Below, piece after piece: positions 16,857 through 25,541 of a stretch of 64,000 bases of DNA. Below the pieces are notes generated by a model, which saw only the letters and a program-made list of their open reading frames with translations, searched no databases and was not told the origin of the DNA. The stretch is from contig NZ_JAUSSN010000004.1 in the NCBI RefSeq assembly GCF_030812335.1, positions 186,001 to 250,000 on the forward strand, read 5' to 3'. The translations under genes were made by a program, and so were the position numbers. The stretch is from Pseudarthrobacter oxydans. Its GTDB lineage: Bacteria; Actinomycetota; Actinomycetes; Actinomycetales; Micrococcaceae. Numbering within the stretch: position 1 is the first letter of the stretch; each line of letters begins with the position of its first letter.

Positions 16857-18475
16857 TGCCCGGCGTCGTGCGGCTGGCGCTGGCCCAGGCGCGCCGGGAC
16901 CGGGTGCTCCTTCCGGTCTGGATCCTGGGCATAGCCCTTTTGGGGTTCGTCACGGCCACTGCGGTGGCCACGGAATTCGATGCGGAGTCCGAGCGCGCGG
17001 CCATCATCGGCGTCGCGGCGGTCAGCCCGGCGTTCCTGTTCCTGCGGGGACTGCCGGACGGGACGGGCATCGGAGCGGTGGTGTTCTTCCAGGGCTACGC
17101 GTTCACGGCCGTGCTGGCGGGACTGATGAGCACCTTTCTGGTCATCCGGCATACCCGGGCCGACGAGGAGCTGGGACGCGAGGAGATCATCGGATCGCTT
17201 CCGGTCCCCCGCGCCGCGCCCCTGGCGGCGACGCTGCTGCTGGGCGCGGCCGCGAACCTGGTGCTCGCCGCGAGTGTGGCCGCGGGCTTCGCCGCCTCCG
17301 GGCTGCCCGGCACCGGCGCGGTCACCGCCGGCGGGGCGGTCGGGGCGGTGGGGGTCTTCTTTGTCGCGGTCGCCGCGGCGGTCGCCCAGGTCATGCCTTC
17401 GGGGCGCAGCGCGAACGGGGCGGCCGCGGGCTTGGTCGGCGCCGCGTATCTGCTCCGCGGCATCGGCGATGCCTTCGGCTCCCCGAGCGCCGATCTGACC
17501 CAGGTCACGAGCGGCTGGGCCTCGTTGTTCTCGCCGATCGGCTGGGGCCAGCGCTCCCGGCCCTTTTCAGACGCCGACCCGGTGCCGCTGCTGGTCCTGA
17601 CCGGGGCGGCCGCCGTCGTGGCCGTTGCCGTGCTGGTGGTCCGGAGCCGACGGGATCTGGGCGGGAGCCTGCTGCCCGAGCGGGCCGGCCGGGAGCGCGC
17701 CGGTGCCGGCGGCACCTCGTTCCTGGGCCTGGCCTGGCGGCTTCAGCTGCCCACGCTGATCGGCTGGTGCGTCGGCGCCGCCGTCCTGGGGGCCTTGGCC
17801 GGCGGCCTCGGGCCCGTGGTGACCGATGCGGTGGTCGGGAACGAGTCGCTGAAGGAACTCATCGGCCGGCTCGTCCCGGGCAGCCGGGCCGAGATCATCG
17901 ATGTGTTCACCGCCGCGTTGCTGGGCATCGCCGGGGTCTTTGCCGCGGCCGCGGGCGTCCAGGCGGTGCTGCGGCTCCGCGCGGAGGAGGTCGAGGGCAG
18001 GGCCGAACTCCTGCTGGCCGTCCCGAGGTCGCGGGCGCGCTGGCTCGGCGCCAACCTCGTCCTGGCCGCAGCCTCGGTGACGGTCGTGGCCGCCGTCGCC
18101 GGCACCGCGGCCGCCGTCGGGCTGTCCCTCTCCGGGACGGGCAACCCGCCGGGGGCGCTGCTGATCGGTGCCGCGCTGGCGCATGTCCCCGCGGCTGCGG
18201 TGTTCCTCTCGGCAACCGCCGTGGTCTTCGCTGCGGCACCCCGTCTGTGCATTCCGGTGGGCTGGGGGCTGCTGGCCGGCGGCCTGATCCTGGGCCAGTT
18301 CGGGGAACTGCTGCGGCTGCCGTCTTGGGTCCAGGATCTGAGCCCGTTCCGCCACTCCGCGGCGATGCCGGTTGAGCCGTTCGACCCTGCGGCGGCCCTG
18401 GCCCTGACCGCCGTCGCGCTGCTGGGGGCCGGAATCGCTGTCTACCTGATCCGGCGTCGTGACCTTGCCGCCTGA
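16856..18475 (+). CDS. ABC-2 exporter permease, double-length
   Basis: A 539-residue, very Ala/Gly/Val-rich membrane protein with about 12 predicted helices in two halves. It matches the layout of the 'exporter of polyketide antibiotics' permeases that pair with a single ATPase. It is translationally coupled to the ATPase gene and converges with the CDGSH gene 7 nt downstream. Multidrug or antibiotic export is the family role; the native substrate is unknown. No regulator is adjacent. Confidence 0.82.
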   Translation: MPGVVRLALAQARRDRVLLPVWILGIALLGFVTATAVATEFDAESERAAIIGVAAVSPAFLFLRGLPDGTGIGAVVFFQGYAFTAVLAGLMSTFLVIRHTRADEELGREEIIGSLPVPRAAPLAATLLLGAAANLVLAASVAAGFAASGLPGTGAVTAGGAVGAVGVFFVAVAAAVAQVMPSGRSANGAAAGLVGAAYLLRGIGDAFGSPSADLTQVTSGWASLFSPIGWGQRSRPFSDADPVPLLVLTGAAAVVAVAVLVVRSRRDLGGSLLPERAGRERAGAGGTSFLGLAWRLQLPTLIGWCVGAAVLGALAGGLGPVVTDAVVGNESLKELIGRLVPGSRAEIIDVFTAALLGIAGVFAAAAGVQAVLRLRAEEVEGRAELLLAVPRSRARWLGANLVLAAASVTVVAAVAGTAAAVGLSLSGTGNPPGALLIGAALAHVPAAAVFLSATAVVFAAAPRLCIPVGWGLLAGGLILGQFGELLRLPSWVQDLSPFRHSAAMPVEPFDPAAALALTAVALLGAGIAVYLIRRRDLAA

Positions 18476-18482
18476 CGCTTCG

Positions 18483-18731
18483 TCAGGGGCTCTCTTTCGT
18501 CCCGGGCTTGCCGGGGACTTCGGTCCGGAAGCCGATCAGCTTGTGCGTGCCGTCGCAGAAGGGTTTGATCGCGGAGGCGCCGCAGCGGCACAGGGCGACG
18601 GTTTTGCGCTGCCGGGGCACGGGTTCCCCGGACGGCGTGACGATCTCGAAGTCGCCGCGCACCAGGATGGGTCCGTCGGGGCAGACGACGATGGAGTTCT
18701 CGTTCGACGGTTCAGGCGGGTTTTGGTTCAT
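18483..18731 (-). CDS. CDGSH iron-sulfur domain protein
   Basis: An 82-residue protein with the complete CDGSH [2Fe-2S] ligand set: C48, C50, C59 and H63 in CRCGASAIKPFCDGTH. These mitoNEET-like domains carry a redox-active 2Fe-2S cluster in the cytoplasm. The gene lies 48 nt downstream of the haem-oxygenase-like protein on the same strand, so the two are probably cotranscribed and the CDGSH protein may be an electron-transfer partner. Confidence 0.85.
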   Translation of the reverse strand: MNQNPPEPSNENSIVVCPDGPILVRGDFEIVTPSGEPVPRQRKTVALCRCGASAIKPFCDGTHKLIGFRTEVPGKPGTKESP

Positions 18732-18779
18732 CGGTGCTCACTGTCTGGGGTTTGAAGGGGCCGGGCGTCAGGCCGTGGT

Positions 18780-19883
18780 TCAGGCCGCGGCGGGGATGGC
18801 CGCGCGAAGGGAGGACTCGCCGTCGTCCCAGGCCCCCATGATGTGCTGCGTGAGGCGGGCGTCGATGGCCATCACCGCCGTCGCGCCGAACAGGACATCC
18901 GGGAAGAGGTCCGGTTCCGACTCCACGAGGCCGCCGGCGAGATCCCGGCCCGCGATCTGTTCATGGACGGCGTCGGCCTCGACGTGCTCGTCGAAGTACG
19001 CGGTCACCGCGGCCCCGAATCCGAGGCGCCGGAACCCGTTCCCGTACAGCTGGTTCGGCCGGGACGAGGTCATCTCATAGATCGCCAGGTGGCCCGCGAC
19101 GGCTCCGCGGAGCCGGCGGTTCAGCCCGAAGAGCGACATCACGTTGACCGAGGCCAGGGCGACGGGCGGGACGGCGTCAACGTAGGCGCCGTAGCGGTCG
19201 TCCAGCCCCAGCCCGCGCATGGTCCGGGCGAAGAGGGTGCTGTGCATGCGGTCCGGACGGCCGCCGCCGTACTCGTCCGCCTGGATCTCCACCAGTGCGG
19301 CCTTGGCCCGGCCGTGCAGCCGCGGGATCGCCCACGTGTGCGGGTCGGCTTCCTTGAGCTGGTAGATCGATTTGTGGATCAGGAACTCGCGGAGCTGCTT
19401 CAGGGTGGCCCTCTTGGCCACGTGCCGGGACATCCCCGGTCCGCCCTCCTGGGCCGCGATCGCGAACAGGAGGTCGGCCACCGCGTCACTGTCCAGGCCC
19501 GCGGCGGAATCGGGCTGGTCAGGGCCGGCGTGGTCTGCACCCGCACAGTCTGTACCGGCGTAGGGGCGGGCCGCATCGCGCAGCGCTTGCTCAAACGGTT
19601 CCTCGAGCAGTTGCCTCAGTGCGATCAGCCCGGGGTTCCATTCCCAGCGGTCGGTCACCCCGTCGAGGCCTCCGTAATGGAGTTCGTAGAGGCAGAAGAG
19701 GCTCAGCTGCATGTCGCCGTCGTCGATGATGTCATCGACGAGCGGCAGCTGTGCCGCGGCGAGATCCTGCAGAGTGCCCACCGCTGCGGGATCGTCTCCG
19801 GGGCTGCCGGCGAGCAGCCGGAACAGTCCTTCGCTGATGGGTCCGCGCGCGTGAGGGATGGTCATACGGTGAGAAGTTGCCAA
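18780..19883 (-). CDS. Haem-oxygenase-like iron-containing redox enzyme
   Basis: A 367-residue, mostly helical protein of the haem-oxygenase-like diiron group (annotated elsewhere as 'iron-containing redox enzyme family'). Candidate metal-ligand segments are LYELHYGG, VEIQADEYGGG and YFDEHVEADAVHEQ, which supply the spaced Glu/His/Asp residues of this fold. The start is probably the TTG at 19883, with AAGGAAG upstream; the ATG at 19865 has no ribosome site. It is followed by the CDGSH gene. Members oxidise diverse small molecules or fatty acids, so the substrate is open. Confidence 0.75.
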   Translation of the reverse strand: MATSHRMTIPHARGPISEGLFRLLAGSPGDDPAAVGTLQDLAAAQLPLVDDIIDDGDMQLSLFCLYELHYGGLDGVTDRWEWNPGLIALRQLLEEPFEQALRDAARPYAGTDCAGADHAGPDQPDSAAGLDSDAVADLLFAIAAQEGGPGMSRHVAKRATLKQLREFLIHKSIYQLKEADPHTWAIPRLHGRAKAALVEIQADEYGGGRPDRMHSTLFARTMRGLGLDDRYGAYVDAVPPVALASVNVMSLFGLNRRLRGAVAGHLAIYEMTSSRPNQLYGNGFRRLGFGAAVTAYFDEHVEADAVHEQIAGRDLAGGLVESEPDLFPDVLFGATAVMAIDARLTQHIMGAWDDGESSLRAAIPAAA

Positions 19884-20059
19884 GGCTGGTTCGCTTCCTT
19901 GCGGTGCATGTGTGCCGCCGCGTGGCTACAGCAGCTGGGCTTCGAAGCCGTGCACGCGGCATTGAAGCGGGATCCCGGGTGGCTGCGTCACCGCAGATCC
20001 GGGGAAAAGCGTAGCCGGGATGAATGTCCGGTTCCGAGGAGGGCCGTCCAAAACATCTT

Positions 20060-20090
20060 GTCTACAACGTAGACTCTAAGCGTAGACTAC
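20060..20090. promoter_or_regulatory. BlaI/CopY-like palindromic operator
   Basis: GTCTACAACGTAGAC (20060-20074) is a perfect 6+3+6 palindrome, followed by another GTAGAC half-site at 20082-20087. It lies between the divergent haem-oxygenase-like and DUF998 genes. The CTAC-GTAG form resembles operators of BlaI/MecI-type repressors; no such gene is in the window. Confidence 0.45.
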
Positions 20091-20196
20091 TTGATAAGCA
20101 AACTGTCTTTTGTGCCAATGTCCTTAGCCTCTAACCGCGTCCCGACGGCGGGAGTACGGTGACGTGGATGTGGTCCAGTTCGAAGGTCAGCAGGCC

Positions 20197-20943
20197 ATGA
20201 ATGTCTCCCGAGATCCCCGCCCGCTCACGGTTCGTCCGCGCGCGGAGGCTGTCGATAGATTCCTCCTGACCGCCGGCATCCTCGCTGTTGCGTTCTACGG
20301 CATTGGAGACCTCGTCTCCGGGCTGCTGTACAGCGGGTACAACGGGTACAGCGGGTACAGCGGGTACAGCGGGTACAGCGGGTACAGCTTCAGGGATCAG
20401 GCGATCAGCGAGCTCAGCGCCTTCGGCTCGCCGGTGCGCCCGCTGATGGTCACGGTCATCCTCATTCACGCCCTGCTGATGACGGCTTTCGGCGTGGGGA
20501 TCTGGCGAACGGCCGATCGCAGGAGTCTGCGCTGGGTTGGCGTATGCCTGGTTGCCACCGGCCTCATCGGGTTTCCGAACCATACCGTGTTCGCGATGAG
20601 CTCCCGGTGGCTTCCAGGCGGCTTCAACGACGTCATGCATATTGTCTTGACGTCCGTTTTCGGCCTTTTTGTCTTCGCGGCCCTCGTCCTTTCCGCAATC
20701 GCCTACCCGGGATGGTTCCGGTGGTTCGCGATTGCGACGCTGCTGATCATCGTGGGCTTCGGGGCCGCGTCGTCGTTTGCCATGCAGGGCCTCTCCCGGG
20801 ATGACACACCCTGGGTCGGCGGCTTCGAGCGGATCAATGCCTACACGTACTTCGCCTGGATCGTCGTGCTTGCCGCCATAACACTGCGACGGCTTGATGC
20901 CGCGCCCCCACGTCCGGGCGCCGGCGTGCCTGACGCCGGCTGA
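20197..20943 (+). CDS. DUF998 membrane protein
   Basis: A protein of about 248 residues with six hydrophobic helices, resembling DUF998 integral membrane proteins of unknown function. It starts at ATG 20197 (GAAGG 10 nt upstream) or at GTG 20164 (GGAG 9 nt upstream); I cannot decide firmly. After the first helix a Tyr-Ser-Gly repeat is encoded by a 9-bp tandem repeat. It is divergent from the haem-oxygenase-like gene, with the GTCTAC palindrome between them. No catalytic motif is seen. Confidence 0.65.
   Translation: MNVSRDPRPLTVRPRAEAVDRFLLTAGILAVAFYGIGDLVSGLLYSGYNGYSGYSGYSGYSGYSFRDQAISELSAFGSPVRPLMVTVILIHALLMTAFGVGIWRTADRRSLRWVGVCLVATGLIGFPNHTVFAMSSRWLPGGFNDVMHIVLTSVFGLFVFAALVLSAIAYPGWFRWFAIATLLIIVGFGAASSFAMQGLSRDDTPWVGGFERINAYTYFAWIVVLAAITLRRLDAAPPRPGAGVPDAG
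20329..20388 (+). repeat. 9-bp tandem repeat in DUF998 gene
   Basis: Six full copies of TACAGCGGG (one copy TACAACGGG) plus a partial copy, all in frame, encode YSG/YNG triplets between the first helix and the next conserved segment. Copy-number change would add or remove three residues without a frameshift. Confidence 0.9.
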
Positions 20944-21003
20944 ACCCCTCATTCCGGATTGGTCGAACACCTCCTCCGACGCCGCGCTCAGGCAGACGTT
21001 CGC

Positions 21004-21122
21004 TGCGGTTCCGGCCTGGTGACGCGCCAACGGCCCAGCGCTACGGGTATACCGCGGCGCTGAGCCGTTGGCGCGTCATGGGACGTTTACCGCAGCGGAA
21101 TTGGCCGCGGAGAGGACCGAGC
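21004..21122 (+). repeat. Compound repeat, part A copy 1
   Basis: A 119-bp unit whose core (21021-21077) is a palindrome with 14-bp perfect arms GACGCGCCAACGGC. A second copy lies at 26537-26655 in the same orientation, with about ten differences by eye. It occupies most of the gene-free 20944-21322 spacer together with part B. Confidence 0.85.
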
Positions 21123-21168
21123 CTGGGTTCCGTGCGCAGTCGCTAGGTTCGTCCGTGTTTCCCGGCTG

Positions 21169-21280
21169 GCGACGCTCCAGCCCAGTTACTCCGCGCCGCA
21201 CCACGCTTCCGCTCCGAAGAACCGCGGGATTCCATGGGTGCGGGGCGGTGCGGCCGGAAGTAAGTGGGCGGGAGCGTCGC
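21169..21280 (+). repeat. Compound repeat, part B copy 1
   Basis: A hairpin unit with 21-bp arms (GCGACGCTCCAGCCCAGTTAC at 21169, complementary arm at 21260) around a 70-bp loop that contains GAACCGCGGGATT. Two further copies are at 26325 and 26720. It precedes the 3' end of the transporter gene. Confidence 0.85.
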
Positions 21281-21322
21281 GCCGCCGTCGTGCCCCTCAG
21301 AGAACCGGACGGTGCAGCGGCC

Positions 21323-22708
21323 CTAGCCGAAGAACGGCACCAGCAGTGAGGTCACGAACAGCACCAGGGCCCCGCCGATCCGGTTGGTCAGGGCCGCGAA
21401 CGGCATCAGGTGCATGCGGCCGGCGGCGCTGAGGACCGAGACGTCGCCACTGCCGCCGGTGTCGGCCATGACCAGGCCCGGGGTGATGGAGGCCTCGACG
21501 AAGTTGAGCTTGACCAGCCAGCCCAGGATCCCCGAGGAGAGGGTGGCGACGAGGACGGTGACGATGGTCAGGAGGATGAACATCGGGTTGGACAGGGACT
21601 GGAGGACTTCCTCGATGTTGATGTACGTGATGCTGACGCCCACGAGCAGCGCCGGGATGAGGAAGGCGCCGATCATGTCGCCCCACTCGGAGCTGGCGTC
21701 CTCAAGTTCCTTCGGGAAGAGGCCGAAGATTTTGATGGCGGCGGCGATGATGATGGTCCAGGCGTAGGGGTGCAGGCCGGGAATGAAGGCGGCGACCAGG
21801 TTGCCGACGATGAACAGGATGCCGGCGATGGCCAGGCCCTTGCCGAGGGACAGGAATGAGGCGACATCCTTCTTCGGCGGTGAGGTCAGGTCCCCGGCCT
21901 TGCCCTTGATGCGCATCAGCTCGCCGTGGCCGTTGAATCCGATGAAGGGCTGGATGCCGCGCTTGCCGATGCCGTTGTAGATGCCCGCGATCAGGATGCA
22001 GACGATGTTGGCCATGACAACGGCGGACATGAGGTCGCCCATGAAGTCCGCGGAGCTGCCGCCGGTCCTGGCCGCATACATCTCCGACATCGGCAGCGCG
22101 CCCACGCCCAGGCCGCCGGCCATGATCGGTGCGGCGATGAACAGGATGCCCTCGATGAAGCCGAAGCCGGTGACGAGTCCGAGCAGGCCGATGATCGAGA
22201 AGGTGGCGGCGAGGCAGCCGACCAGCGGGACGATGAACCTGGGGCCGGCCTTGAGCAGCAGGGCCCGGGGCATGCCCAGGATGCTGCCGGCGATGATGGT
22301 CACCACGAAGAAGTCGAGGAACCCGTAGCCCTTCACGAAGTTCTGCACCACGGCGATGAGGTTCTCGGGCATCACGCCGGCGAAGATCAGGATGGAGGGC
22401 ACGAAGGTGCAGAGGATGGTCGGCAGCCCGAAGTCCCGGAGCACCGGAACGGTGTTGCCGATCCAGATAAAGAGCCCGCCCAGGATGATGGTCGCGGCAA
22501 AGCCCGCCAGCATCGAGTCCGGGAGGTTGTCGGTGGCCGCGGCGATGAGCAGGACGGCCAGGAAACTGACGTAGTACAGCGCCGGGAAGTCCGCCAGGCG
22601 GCGAAGGTTCGGCTTGGGCGGGCTGACCCGTTCGTCGGTGGCACCGGGGGTTCCGGGGGTTTCGGGGGCGGGTGTTTGATCGTGCAGGTTGGTCTGGGTT
22701 ACTGACAT
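21323..22708 (-). CDS. 2-hydroxycarboxylate transporter (CitS family)
   Basis: A 461-residue membrane transporter of the 2-hydroxycarboxylate family. Diagnostic motifs are AGGLGVGALPMSEMYA and, near the C-terminus, GGSGDVSVLSAAGRMHLMPFA, matching the two pore-loop regions of CitS-type sodium/citrate or malate symporters. The ATG at 22708 has GGGAGA upstream. It is the last gene of a unit with an HMG-CoA-lyase-like enzyme and a CoA-transferase. Together they suggest uptake, CoA activation and C-C cleavage of a hydroxylated dicarboxylate such as citramalate or 3-hydroxy-3-methylglutarate. Substrate is inferred. Confidence 0.88.
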   Translation of the reverse strand: MSVTQTNLHDQTPAPETPGTPGATDERVSPPKPNLRRLADFPALYYVSFLAVLLIAAATDNLPDSMLAGFAATIILGGLFIWIGNTVPVLRDFGLPTILCTFVPSILIFAGVMPENLIAVVQNFVKGYGFLDFFVVTIIAGSILGMPRALLLKAGPRFIVPLVGCLAATFSIIGLLGLVTGFGFIEGILFIAAPIMAGGLGVGALPMSEMYAARTGGSSADFMGDLMSAVVMANIVCILIAGIYNGIGKRGIQPFIGFNGHGELMRIKGKAGDLTSPPKKDVASFLSLGKGLAIAGILFIVGNLVAAFIPGLHPYAWTIIIAAAIKIFGLFPKELEDASSEWGDMIGAFLIPALLVGVSITYINIEEVLQSLSNPMFILLTIVTVLVATLSSGILGWLVKLNFVEASITPGLVMADTGGSGDVSVLSAAGRMHLMPFAALTNRIGGALVLFVTSLLVPFFG

Positions 22709-22782
22709 CTTTGTCTCCCAAGGGGAATAGTGGCAGGGCGCCGCGAGGCGCGGTGTGCCGAAAAAGGTGGGTTTGCCTGTTC

Positions 22783-23658
22783 TTAGTGTGACGCGGAAAA
22801 GCTGGAAAGGGCGGGTGCCCGGGTGACTGAACCGCGGGCGAAGGCGACGGCCTCGGCGAGCTGTGCCTCGTCGATGCCGGTGTCGTGGCCCGCGGCGTGC
22901 AGGTGGCGGACGAGTTCCTCGGTGGCGAGGTTCCCGGCGGCTCCGGGGGCGAAGGGGCATCCGCCGTACCCGCCGAGCGCGCTGTCGAAACGGGTGATTC
23001 CGAGGCTGATGGCTGCGCTGACGGTAGCCAGCGCCTGACCGTGCGCGTTGTGGAGGTGCAGGGAATAGTCCAGATCAGGCTCGGCGTCCAGGACATACCC
23101 GACGGCGGCGATGGCCCGTTCGGTGGATGTCGTGCCGAGGGTGTCCGCGAGGCCGATGGTGGTGATGCCCATGGCCTTGAAGGCCCGGACCACCCGGAGC
23201 AGGTGCTCCGGGGCGATCTCCCCCTCAAAGGGGCAGGTGAACGCGGTGGAAACGCCGGCGAAGAAGTCCGTCCCGGGGAACCGGGCGACCACCTCCCCGA
23301 GACCGGCCAGGGCCTCTTCGATGCTCTGCCCGGCATTGGCGTTGCTGTGCGCCTGACTGGCCGAGGTGACGACGGCGATGTGCTCCGCCCCGGCGTCGAC
23401 CGCCCGCTGGATCCCCCGGCCGTTGAGCGCCAGGGACGTGTAGGCCACGTTCTCGCGGACGGCAAGTCCCGCGAAGACGGCCTCGGCGTCGGCCATCTGT
23501 GGCACTTTCTTCGGGTTCACGAAGGAGGCGACTTCGAGCCTCCGCACGCCGGCGGCAATGAGCCGGGCCGCGGTTTCGAGTTTCTCCGCGGTGGGAACAA
23601 CGACGTCGACGTCCTGGAGCCCGTCCCGGAGGAAGACGTCCGTGATCTCGATCTGCAT
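22783..23658 (-). CDS. HMG-CoA lyase family protein
   Basis: A 291-residue TIM-barrel lyase with the full HMG-CoA lyase active site: R11/D12 (RDGLQ), H201 and H203 (HLHNAHG), and catalytic C234 in GGCPFAPGAAGN. The usual 'EVGPRDGLQ' start is DVFLRDGLQ here. It cleaves a 3-hydroxyacyl-CoA to acetyl-CoA plus a keto acid. The ATG directly abuts the CoA-transferase stop codon (TAGATG), so translation is coupled. HMG-CoA and citramalyl-CoA are both possible substrates. Confidence 0.85.
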   Translation of the reverse strand: MQIEITDVFLRDGLQDVDVVVPTAEKLETAARLIAAGVRRLEVASFVNPKKVPQMADAEAVFAGLAVRENVAYTSLALNGRGIQRAVDAGAEHIAVVTSASQAHSNANAGQSIEEALAGLGEVVARFPGTDFFAGVSTAFTCPFEGEIAPEHLLRVVRAFKAMGITTIGLADTLGTTSTERAIAAVGYVLDAEPDLDYSLHLHNAHGQALATVSAAISLGITRFDSALGGYGGCPFAPGAAGNLATEELVRHLHAAGHDTGIDEAQLAEAVAFARGSVTRAPALSSFSASH

Positions 23659-24915
23659 CTAGACCACGCCCTGCGGGACGGGCCTGGTGTTTCGGGGCAG
23701 TGCGTCGGCGAGCTGTTCCGGGGTGAGGCCGGCGAGGTCCCGGAGGACTTCCTCAGTGTGCTCGCCGAGCTCGGGCCCGAGCCACCGTACCGATCCCTCA
23801 TGCCCGGGGATCTTGGGGACGATCCCGGGAAAGCGGATGGATTCGGGGGCGCCGTCGATGACGACCTGGTGAGTCTGGATCATGTCGCGGGCGAGGTAGT
23901 GGCGGTCCTCGGCGATGCTGGGCGCGTCGTAGACGGGCCCGGCGGGCACCCCGGCGATGTCCAGTTCGTCCAGGACTTCCGCGAGGGTGCGTTCGCCGGT
24001 CCAGGTGGAGATGGCGGTGTTGAGCTCCTCCTCGCGCAGGCTGCGGGCTTCGGTGACGAGCAGCGTCTGGTCCGCGGCGAGGTCGTCGCGGCCGATCGCC
24101 TGCATGAGGCGGACGAAGACGGAGTTGGAGTTGCCGCCGATGACGACTTCCAGCTCGTCCTTGCAGGAGTAGCTGCCGGTCGGGACGACGCCCGGGAGGC
24201 GCCCGCCGGTGCGCTGGCGGATCATGCCGTACGCGTCGTAGTCCGGGACGAGGGATTCCAGCAGGCTGAAGACACCCTCATAGAGCGCGACGTCGACGAC
24301 CTGCGGTCCGGTCTGCTGAATGCCCTTGGCTTTCTGCAGCATGAGCATCAGGGCCCCGATGGTGCCGTAGAGCCCGGCCACGGTGTCCCCCATGCTGGCG
24401 GCGGCGCGGCCGGCCGGGCGGTCCGGTTCGCCGGTGATGTAGCGCAGTCCGGCGAAGGACTCGGCTGAGCTGCCGAATCCGGCGCGGTCCTTGTACGGGC
24501 CGGTCTGGCCGTAGCCGGAGATCCTGACGACGATGACCTCGGGGTTGAGTTCGGTGAGAACCTCCGGGCCCAGTCCCCATTTTTCCAGGGTGCCGGGGCG
24601 GAAGTTTTCGATCACAACATCGCAGTGGGCGGCGATTTTGCGGACGGCGTCCTGGCCCTCGGGCGTGCGCAGATCCAGGATCACGGACTTCTTGTTCCGG
24701 CCGATGGTGCGGAAGAGCATGGAGGTCTCGCCGCGGGTCTTGCGCCAGTCCCGCAGTTCGTCACCGCCGCCGGGGCGTTCGATCTTGATGACTTCTGCGC
24801 CGAAGTCACCGAAGAGCCGCGCGGCGAAGGGGGCCGCTATGAAGTTTCCGAGCTCGAGCACCCGGATGCCCTCCAGCGGAAGAGAGTTTGAAGCTGCATC
24901 ATTTTTCTCGGTCAC
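23659..24915 (-). CDS. Family III CoA-transferase (CaiB/BaiF)
   Basis: A complete 418-residue CoA-transferase: N-terminal PLEGIRVLELGNFIAAPFAA, CoA-site EVIKIERPGGGDELRDW, and the catalytic aspartate in AASMGDTVAGLYGTIGALM. The start is GTG at 24915. It heads the unit that continues with the lyase and the 2-hydroxycarboxylate transporter. It probably transfers CoA from succinyl-CoA or acetyl-CoA to the imported acid. It is a useful intact reference for the truncated paralogue at 7789. Confidence 0.87.
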   Translation of the reverse strand: MTEKNDAASNSLPLEGIRVLELGNFIAAPFAARLFGDFGAEVIKIERPGGGDELRDWRKTRGETSMLFRTIGRNKKSVILDLRTPEGQDAVRKIAAHCDVVIENFRPGTLEKWGLGPEVLTELNPEVIVVRISGYGQTGPYKDRAGFGSSAESFAGLRYITGEPDRPAGRAAASMGDTVAGLYGTIGALMLMLQKAKGIQQTGPQVVDVALYEGVFSLLESLVPDYDAYGMIRQRTGGRLPGVVPTGSYSCKDELEVVIGGNSNSVFVRLMQAIGRDDLAADQTLLVTEARSLREEELNTAISTWTGERTLAEVLDELDIAGVPAGPVYDAPSIAEDRHYLARDMIQTHQVVIDGAPESIRFPGIVPKIPGHEGSVRWLGPELGEHTEEVLRDLAGLTPEQLADALPRNTRPVPQGVV

Positions 24916-25139
24916 GGCTATGGGTTTCCCTTGAGATAGAAGGCAGCGTTCCCATCCTGTGGGATTCGCATGTCATTAAGCGGGAATACCCTAGCAAGTG
25001 ATGTGGAACACAGCAAGGGGGTGCTGCGAGAAATTGTTTCCGGGCGCGCCCGGCGGCAGGCGAGGATCTTTCCCAATCCGCGTTCTTCAGATTCGACCGG
25101 GCGGCCGTGGGCAGCGCGAGCGCAGTGAGTTGCTGAACC

Positions 25140-25520
25140 TTATTCCTGGGCTTCGACGTCCTGGACGGACCGGGACAGCAGGCAGAACTCGTTGCCCTCG
25201 GGATCGCCCAGGACCACCCAGCTGACGTCCGGGCCCTGGCCCACGTCCACCCGCCGCGCGCCGAGGGCGAGCAGGCGCTCGAGCTCCTCGGCGGTGGACA
25301 CTCCGTCGGCCCGCAGGTCGAAATGCAGCCGGTTCTTGACGGTCTTGCCCTCGGGCACCGCAATCACATCGATGGTGGGCCAGCTTTGATCCTGCGGCGC
25401 GATGCTGATGATGTCGCTGTCCTCTTCGACAATGTGCCAGTTGAGGACGGCGCACCAGAAGTCGGCCACCACCCGTGGCCGGATCGCGTCGATGGCAATA
25501 ACAGCTAATTTGCTAGACAT
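25140..25520 (-). CDS. VOC/glyoxalase-like protein
   Basis: A 126-residue vicinal-oxygen-chelate protein with two beta-alpha-beta repeats. Recognisable pieces are VADFWCAVLNWHIV, NRLHFDLRAD and VLGDPEGNEFCLLS, as in the 'glyoxalase-like domain' group common in actinobacteria. Only some metal ligands (the His of RLHFDL and the Glu of GNEFCL) are evident. It lies between the IclR gene and the CoA-transferase, 224 nt from the latter. Its role is unknown; a link to the adjacent catabolic unit is only positional. Confidence 0.72.
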   Translation of the reverse strand: MSSKLAVIAIDAIRPRVVADFWCAVLNWHIVEEDSDIISIAPQDQSWPTIDVIAVPEGKTVKNRLHFDLRADGVSTAEELERLLALGARRVDVGQGPDVSWVVLGDPEGNEFCLLSRSVQDVEAQE

Positions 25521-25541
25521 GGCACCACGATAGCCCTCGCT

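Noticed and set aside
22885..24468. 527-codon reading frame opposite the lyase and CoA-transferase genes
   Set aside because: It spans two well-recognised genes on the other strand and has no protein-like hydrophobic pattern.
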